DNA of 64,000 nucleotides, taken from Streptomyces sp. NBC_01275 (GTDB lineage Bacteria > Actinomycetota > Actinomycetes > Streptomycetales > Streptomycetaceae). The DNA lies in contig NZ_JAPEOZ010000001.1 in assembly GCF_026340655.1 (NCBI RefSeq), positions 1,426,001 to 1,490,000 of the forward strand, in the 5' to 3' direction. Positions 59,598 to 64,000 of the stretch are shown piece by piece. The position numbers were made by a program, and so were the translations under genes. Below the pieces are notes generated by a model. That model was not told where the DNA came from, made no database searches, and worked only from the letters and a program-made list of their open reading frames with translations. Numbering within the stretch: the stretch's first letter is position 1; each line of letters opens with the position of its first letter.

Positions 59598-59641
59598 TTG
59601 GTCCATACCTATTGACGCATTGGTCTAGTCCTCTCTAGGGT
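59598..59641 (+). promoter_or_regulatory. Orphan chitinase-type (DasR/chi) promoter
   Basis: TTGGTCCATACC (59598-59609) and TTGGTCTAGTCC (59620-59631) are 12-bp direct repeats around -35 TTGACG (59612-59617), with -10 TAGGGT (59636-59641) 18 nt later. Spacing and sequence are those of the chitinase promoter at 44665-44707. Only about 75 nt of non-coding DNA follow before the convergent ROK gene, so it drives no visible gene. From memory, S. coelicolor has a chitinase gene (SCO1444) in this interval. Confidence 0.75.
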
Positions 59642-59715
59642 CGGCGAGTACGGTCCGGCGGCGGTGACGACGACCCTTGCCCGTCGCCGGGCCCCTCACG
59701 CACACCGCGACCCCG

Positions 59716-60966
59716 CTAGGGCCGACGCACCCCGAACAGCTCCTCCTGCGCCGACTCGCGGGCCGTCAGCAGCGCCCCGCGCAGCACCGCGCCGCCGCCC
59801 AGGCCGCTCGGGCGGACCTCTGTAGGCAGCGGCGCCGTCCGCCGCAGCCGTTCCCCGACGCGTACGGCCAGCTCCGGCCCGCCCGCCTGCCCGACCTCTC
59901 CCCCGAGGACCACGCATCCGGGGTCCAGGACGGCGACGACGGAGGCGGCCCCGAGGGCGATCCGGTCGGCGAGGACGTCGAGGAAACGATCGGCGGGACC
60001 GCCCGCCTCCCCTGCCTCCCCCACCTCTCCCGTCTCTCCCGTCTCTCCCGCCCCGTACCTTCGCACCGCCTCCCGCACCAGCGCCGCCGCCATCGGCTCG
60101 TCCGGGGTCGCCGGGGTCGCAGGGAGCGCCGCCAGGCCGTGTTCGTACGCCAGTGCGGTGATCGCCGCCGAGCCGGCCAGGGAGTGGAAGCCGCCCTCGC
60201 AGTCCGTCGCCGAAGGCAGTCCCCCGGTGCCGGGCACCGGGAGGAAGCCGATCTCGCCGGTGCCGCCGGAGGCCCCCCGGCGCAGGGCGCCGTCGAGGAC
60301 GACGGCGGCGCCGGTGCCATGGCCGAGCCAGAGCAGGACGAAGGTGTCGCGGTCCCGGGCGACCCCTTCCCGCTGTTCGGCCAGGGCCGCGAGGTTGGTC
60401 TCGTTCTCGACGCTCACGCGCGCGCGGGGGAAGCGTTCCTGGAGGCCGGCCACCAGACGGCGGTGCCACTCGGGCAGGCCGGAGGAGTCGTGCAGTTCGC
60501 CGCTCACCGGGTCGATCAGGCCGGGCGCCCCGATGCCGACGGTGTGCAGCCGGTCGGCGCCCGCCTCCTTCGCCGTCCGCTCGACCAGCGTGACCGCCTG
60601 TTCCACGGCCGGCCCCGTGCCCAGGTCGCCGCCGATGGGCACGGACGCCTCGGCGAGCACCCGGCCGACCAGGTCGGAGACGAGCACGGCGACGCCCTCG
60701 GTGCGCACGTCCAGCGCCGCCAGTTGGGCGCGGCCGGCGACGATGGCGTACAGCTTGGCGTTCGGGCCGCGGCGCTGTTCGCCCGTCTCGCCCGCGAGCT
60801 CGATCAGGCCGGCGGCGGTGAGGCGTTCGACGAGGTCGGCGACGGTCGGCCGGGAGAGGCCGGTGAGCTGTTTCAACTGCCCTGCCGTCAGCGGACCTTC
60901 GTTCTGCAGCAGCCGAAGGGCGAGCCGGTCGTTGATGGCCCGGGCGGTGCTCGGGGATGCGGGCAT
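59716..60966 (-). CDS. ROK-family transcriptional regulator
   Basis: A 416-residue ROK repressor. N-terminal winged helix: LRLLQNEGPLTAGQLKQLTG then LSRPTVADLVERLTAAGLIE. The ROK sugar-kinase fold follows with VGIGAPGLIDPVSGELHD, VENETNLAALAEQ, LWLGHGTGAAVVLDG and GGTGEIGFLPVPG. The zinc-binding CxCGxxGC motif is reduced to DCEGGFHSLAG, so it lacks the usual metal site. It has a Gly-Glu-Thr insert (GETGETGEVGEAGEAGG, about 330-350) and PATPATP from tandem repeats. ATG 60966 fits. Divergent from an MFS gene with a palindromic operator between them. Probably senses an amino sugar or its phosphate. Confidence 0.88.
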   Translation of the reverse strand: MPASPSTARAINDRLALRLLQNEGPLTAGQLKQLTGLSRPTVADLVERLTAAGLIELAGETGEQRRGPNAKLYAIVAGRAQLAALDVRTEGVAVLVSDLVGRVLAEASVPIGGDLGTGPAVEQAVTLVERTAKEAGADRLHTVGIGAPGLIDPVSGELHDSSGLPEWHRRLVAGLQERFPRARVSVENETNLAALAEQREGVARDRDTFVLLWLGHGTGAAVVLDGALRRGASGGTGEIGFLPVPGTGGLPSATDCEGGFHSLAGSAAITALAYEHGLAALPATPATPDEPMAAALVREAVRRYGAGETGETGEVGEAGEAGGPADRFLDVLADRIALGAASVVAVLDPGCVVLGGEVGQAGGPELAVRVGERLRRTAPLPTEVRPSGLGGGAVLRGALLTARESAQEELFGVRRP

Positions 60967-61029
60967 GGCGGGAATCCTCCCATGGCCGAAGACCTGGACG
61001 ACGTGGATGCCGTGGACGCCACGGCTATT

Positions 61030-61050
61030 TATCAGGAAGGGTTCCTGATA
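61030..61050. promoter_or_regulatory. Palindromic operator between ROK and MFS genes
   Basis: TATCAGGAA (61030-61038) and TTCCTGATA (61042-61050) are perfect inverted arms around GGG. It is 64 nt before the ROK start and 72 nt before the MFS start, in an AT-rich island (GGCTATTTATCAGG). Ideal for dimeric ROK binding. Confidence 0.7.
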
Positions 61051-61121
61051 GTTTACGTCGGCGTCAGCGGCCTCCTGTCCATCGCGGCGGCGCGGCGCAC
61101 TCGACCGGGAGGGGCGGGAGA

Positions 61122-62354
61122 ATGAGCGGAATGGGCGAAGTGAGCGGCGAAGTGAGCGGCGCGTCGCCGGACGCACGGCGCTCCCGGTACGCCGTGGCGG
61201 CCGTGTTCACCGTGCACGGCGCGGTCACCGGCTCCTTCGCCACCCGGGTGCCGTGGATCCAGGACCACGCCTCGGTCGGCACCGGCCAGCTCGGGTTCGC
61301 GCTGGCCTTCACGGCGTTCGGCGCGGCCTGCGCGATGCCGCTGGCCGGCTCGATCACCCACCGCTTCGGCAGCCGGACGGCGCTGCGCGGGCTGCTCGCG
61401 CTGTGGACGCTGTCGCTGACCCTGCCCTCGCTCGCGCCGAACCTGCTGACGCTGTGCCTGGCGATGTTCACGTACGGCGCGACCTCGGGCATGGCCGACG
61501 TGGCGATGAACGCGCTGGGCGTGGAGGTGGAGCGGCTGCTCGACAGGTCGATCATGTCGGGGCTGCACGGCATGTGGAGCGCGGGCGCGCTGATCGGCTC
61601 GGCGGGCGGCACGCTCGCCGCGCATCTGGGCGCGGACGCGCGCGTGCACCACGCGCTGGCGGCGGTCGTCCTCACGCTCCTCGGTCTGCTGGCCTGCCGC
61701 TGGGTGCTGGACCTACGGCCCACCGAGGACGAGGAACCGCCGCCGAGGTTCGCGCTGCCGCCCCGCTCGGCCCTGCTGATCGGCGCGGTCGGCTTCTGCG
61801 CGGTGTTCGCGGAGGGGGCGAGCCTGGACTGGTCGGCCGTGTATCTGCGCGATCAGTTGGAGACCTCGGCCGGGGCGGCGGCGGCCTGTACGACCGGTTT
61901 CATGTTCACGATGGCGGTGGCCCGGATCGCGGGCGACGCGGTGGTGAACCGCTTCGGCGCGGTGCGCACGGTCCGGGCGGGCGGGGTGCTCGCCGCGCTG
62001 GGCGGCCTGCTGATCGTCTTCGCGGGGCATCCGGCGGTGGCGATGGGCGGGTTCGGGCTGATGGGCCTGGGCATCGCCGTCGTCGTCCCGCTGTGCTTCG
62101 CGGCGGCCGGGCACAGCGGGCCGAACCCCAGCCAGGCCATCGCGGGCGTCGCGACGATCACGTACACCTCCGGTCTGATCGCCCCGAGCCTGATCGGCGG
62201 GGTGGCGCAGGCGACCAGCCTGGTGGTGTCGTTCGGGGTGGTCACGGTGCTGGCGAGCGGGCTCGCGGTGTTCGCGGGCGTGCTGCGCGGCGGCGAGCGG
62301 ACAAGCGCGAAGGCCGCTCCGCGGGCCGCGGCGGTGCCCGACCCCCGGCCCTGA
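61122..62354 (+). CDS. MFS transporter next to the ROK regulator
   Basis: A 410-residue transporter with about 12 membrane helices. Motifs: VFTVHGAVTGSFATRVPWIQ, MPLAGSITHRFGSRTALRGL (loop 2 type) and LLDRSIMSGLHGMWSAGALI. It belongs with YbjJ-like sugar/efflux MFS proteins. The N-terminus has a small duplication (GEVSGEVSG). ATG 61122 follows GGGAGGGGCGGGAG. Likely controlled by the ROK palindrome, perhaps carrying a sugar. Substrate inferred. Confidence 0.85.
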   Translation: MSGMGEVSGEVSGASPDARRSRYAVAAVFTVHGAVTGSFATRVPWIQDHASVGTGQLGFALAFTAFGAACAMPLAGSITHRFGSRTALRGLLALWTLSLTLPSLAPNLLTLCLAMFTYGATSGMADVAMNALGVEVERLLDRSIMSGLHGMWSAGALIGSAGGTLAAHLGADARVHHALAAVVLTLLGLLACRWVLDLRPTEDEEPPPRFALPPRSALLIGAVGFCAVFAEGASLDWSAVYLRDQLETSAGAAAACTTGFMFTMAVARIAGDAVVNRFGAVRTVRAGGVLAALGGLLIVFAGHPAVAMGGFGLMGLGIAVVVPLCFAAAGHSGPNPSQAIAGVATITYTSGLIAPSLIGGVAQATSLVVSFGVVTVLASGLAVFAGVLRGGERTSAKAAPRAAAVPDPRP

Positions 62355-62440
62355 ATCCGTCGCGCCACGGCGTGGGCGTCACTGCCGGCGACGGGGCTCT
62401 GCGGGCGACAGGGCCACTGCGGGCAACGGGGGCGCCGCGC

Positions 62441-63601
62441 CTACGACGACGCCAGTTCGTAGGCGTACGACGGGCTGAACTCGCCCGCCGCTCCCTTGCA
62501 GCCGTCGGACTCCCCCGGCAGCTTCACCCACAGGTAGGCGTCGATGCGCGCCTGTCCGGTGTCGAAGGTGGGGGCCTGTCCGATCCTGCGGCCGTCCGGG
62601 TCGCACCACTCCTCGTCGGCGGGCGCGCCGTTGCCGTTGCGGCTGGTGTCGATGACCGCGCCGAGGCTCGGCGGGCCGCCGAGGGCGTCCAGGACCCGTC
62701 GGTCGTAGGCGGCCTCGTCGGCCGTGCGGTGGAAGTTGGAGACGTTGCTGAAGATCCCGTCGGAGGACGCGGCCGAGGCGGCGCCCGCCTGCTTCAGCAG
62801 GGCCGCCTGGCGGGCGGGGTCGTTCCAGCCGGAGTGGCCCGCGTCGTAGTAGACCCGGGCCTTCGGGTCCGCCGCCTTCAGCACCCGTCCCGCGCGGGCC
62901 AGCGCGGCGAAGCGGTCGGCCCGGTCGCCCTCGTCGAGGCAGTCTGCCTGGGCGATCGCGTCGGGCTCCAGCACGACGACGACCTCGCCGGAGCCGAGCC
63001 CGGCGGCGAACCGGTCGATCCAGCCGGCGTAGGCGTCGAGGTCGGGCGCCCCGCCCTCGGAGGCCCCGCCGCAGTCGCGGCCCGGGATCGCGTACGCCAC
63101 CAGGACGGGCACCCGGTCCTGCGCGGCGGCCCGCGAGGTGACCGCGCGGACCCGCGAGGCGACGGTGTCGGGCGTGTAGTCCGCGAACCAGACCGCCGCC
63201 GGCCGGCTCGCGATCCGGGACTCGATGACGGCGCGGCGCGGGTCGCCGGGATGGTCGCGGACCCAGTCGAGGACCTGGGACTCGGAGTGGCGGTAGGGCA
63301 CGGCGGCGACGGGGGCGGCCGACGGCTTCCCCGCCGTTCGGGCGGGCGAGGGCGCAGCGCTCGGGGTCGGGCCGCCGGTCGAGGGGGACGCCGAAGGAGA
63401 GGCCGAGGGCGGGAGCGTGGGGGACACGAGCGTCGCGCTCACCTCCGGCCGGGCCCGGTCGACGTCGCGTCCGTCGTCCCGGTCGTCCCCCTCCGCGAGC
63501 GCGGTCATCGTGCCGGTCGCCGCGCCCAGGGCGACGACCGCCGAGGCGACGGCGACCATGACGCTCCGCCGGGCGGACCGCCGTTCACATGAACCTGGCA
63601 C
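62441..63601 (-). CDS. Secreted GH6 beta-1,4-glucanase
   Basis: A 386-residue secreted glycosidase. GTG 63601 follows GGAGGGGGAAG; a basic start and the hydrophobic VMVAVASAVVALGAATGTMT form the signal region. A Ser/Pro/Thr linker (SASPSASPSTGGPTPSAAPS) leads to a GH6 catalytic domain: VPVLVAYAIPGRDCGGASEG, the acid Asp in VVVVLEPDAIAQADCL, YDAGHSGWNDPARQA, GIFSNVSNFH and IDTSRNGNG, ending with AYLWVKLPGESDG. GH6 enzymes are inverting endoglucanases/cellobiohydrolases. It has no carbohydrate-binding module. The linker precedes the domain, a common secreted layout. Longer readings to 63670 lack a ribosome site. Confidence 0.92.
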   Translation of the reverse strand: MPGSCERRSARRSVMVAVASAVVALGAATGTMTALAEGDDRDDGRDVDRARPEVSATLVSPTLPPSASPSASPSTGGPTPSAAPSPARTAGKPSAAPVAAVPYRHSESQVLDWVRDHPGDPRRAVIESRIASRPAAVWFADYTPDTVASRVRAVTSRAAAQDRVPVLVAYAIPGRDCGGASEGGAPDLDAYAGWIDRFAAGLGSGEVVVVLEPDAIAQADCLDEGDRADRFAALARAGRVLKAADPKARVYYDAGHSGWNDPARQAALLKQAGAASAASSDGIFSNVSNFHRTADEAAYDRRVLDALGGPPSLGAVIDTSRNGNGAPADEEWCDPDGRRIGQAPTFDTGQARIDAYLWVKLPGESDGCKGAAGEFSPSYAYELASS

Positions 63602-63702
63602 CGGGTGCTTCCCCCTCCCGTGCGACGGGCTCGTTCCCCCGTTCCGGGGAAGCGCGGGGCCCATCGGCACGCGGGCCAGCCTAGGACTGCGACTCTTCCC
63701 CC

Positions 63703-64000
63703 ATGCCGCAATCGGAACAGTTCACCGCCCCCGCAGACACAGCCGTCCTGGAACGCCGGACGGTCCCCGTGGACGCGTCCGTCGACGACGTGCTAGCCCG
63801 GATGCGCGCACTGGAGGCGACCCTGCCGCCCCGGGACGGGGTCGCGGTCTTCAACCGCGTCTACCTCGCCGTGACGCGGGAGGTCGGCCGGCGCATCGAC
63901 GGGGGCCGGTTCACGAACGCGCAGGCCGCGATCACGCTGGACGTCCGCTTCGCGGAGCGCTACCTCGCGGCGGTGGACCCGACCCCGGCCGACCGGCGCC
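63703..64000 (+). CDS. DUF5995 family protein, N-terminal part
   Basis: The first 99 residues are in the window, starting ATG 63703 and running off the right edge. VLARMRALEATLPPRDGVAV then FNRVYLAVTREVGRRIDGGR and FAERYLAAVD match the start of DUF5995, a helical protein family of unknown function common in actinobacteria. It is divergent from the GH6 gene, with CCTAGG (63681-63686) in the gap, which could supply -10 boxes on both strands. No ribosome site is obvious. Confidence 0.75.
   Translation, partial: MPQSEQFTAPADTAVLERRTVPVDASVDDVLARMRALEATLPPRDGVAVFNRVYLAVTREVGRRIDGGRFTNAQAAITLDVRFAERYLAAVDPTPADRR

Noticed and set aside
59677..61125. 482-codon plus-strand frame after the orphan promoter, considered as the missing chitinase
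   Set aside because: It is antisense to the ROK gene, has no signal peptide, GH18 motif or TIM-barrel features.

Overview
The window is very GC-rich, with near-saturated G/C at third codon positions, GTG/TTG starts and frequent ATGA/GTGA stop-start overlaps. RbpA, a partial conservon, an NIT-domain kinase, secreted GH18 and GH6 glycosidases and a Tat-type secreted peptidase point to a Streptomyces chromosome. The order rbpA, fxsA, polyprenol-phosphate mannose synthase, amidohydrolase, chitinase, SCO1431-type membrane protein, rib/his genes and ROK regulator matches, as I remember it, the conserved stretch around SCO1421-SCO1447 of S. coelicolor. This is core chromosome with accessory insertions, not a plasmid or prophage. 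I found no tRNA, rRNA, CRISPR array or intact insertion sequence.

Layout. 1-5.0 kb: start of a hydantoinase/5-oxoprolinase-like gene, then a conservon (DUF742, roadblock, NIT-domain kinase; no GTPase gene visible) and a small membrane protein. 5.3-10.5 kb: a decayed dimethylglycine-dehydrogenase-like gene, a sarcosine/N-methyltryptophan oxidase, a betaine-aldehyde-type dehydrogenase and an amino-acid permease, apparently a methylated-amine/betaine locus that has lost one step. 10.6-17.9 kb: a leaderless, tightly coupled operon encoding what looks like a MukBEF/Wadjet-type SMC complex (kleisin-like, a previously hidden 55-residue acidic repeat peptide, kite-like, giant coiled-coil ATPase) without a JetD nuclease. 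18.1-23.5 kb: GntR regulator divergent from MFS transporter, DUF1445 (D-glutamate cyclase-type) and pxpABC 5-oxoprolinase. 23.6-31.4 kb: SGNH hydrolase and two glycosyltransferases, a HEAT-like protein, an ankyrin protein, a small membrane protein and an FtsK-like protein lacking the P-loop lysine.

31.5-43 kb: MocR regulator divergent from YczE, GDPD and MFS genes; rbpA behind a textbook SigR promoter; fxsA; polyprenol-phosphate mannose synthase; amidohydrolase; Lrp regulator; APH-type kinase. 43-49.4 kb: hypothetical genes, a GH18 chitinase with a DasR/chi-type promoter, TetR, a secreted C39-like peptidase and a nucleoside-kinase-like gene that seems to start at ATC. 49.4-54.9 kb: a candidate small RNA, an EccA/CbbX-like AAA protein, two CNNM/CorC proteins and a PH-domain protein. 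54.9-59.5 kb: an FMN-riboswitch-led operon ribE-ribM-ribBA-ribH followed by hisE and hisG. 59.6-64 kb: an orphan chitinase-type promoter with no chitinase, a ROK regulator with a palindromic operator shared with an MFS gene, a GH6 glucanase and a DUF5995 gene.

A recurring oddity is short in-frame or intergenic tandem duplications at gene ends (solA leader, pxpB tail, glycosyltransferase head and tail, fxsA 3' end, ribE tail, ROK insert and others), suggesting slippage-driven expansion at gene junctions.
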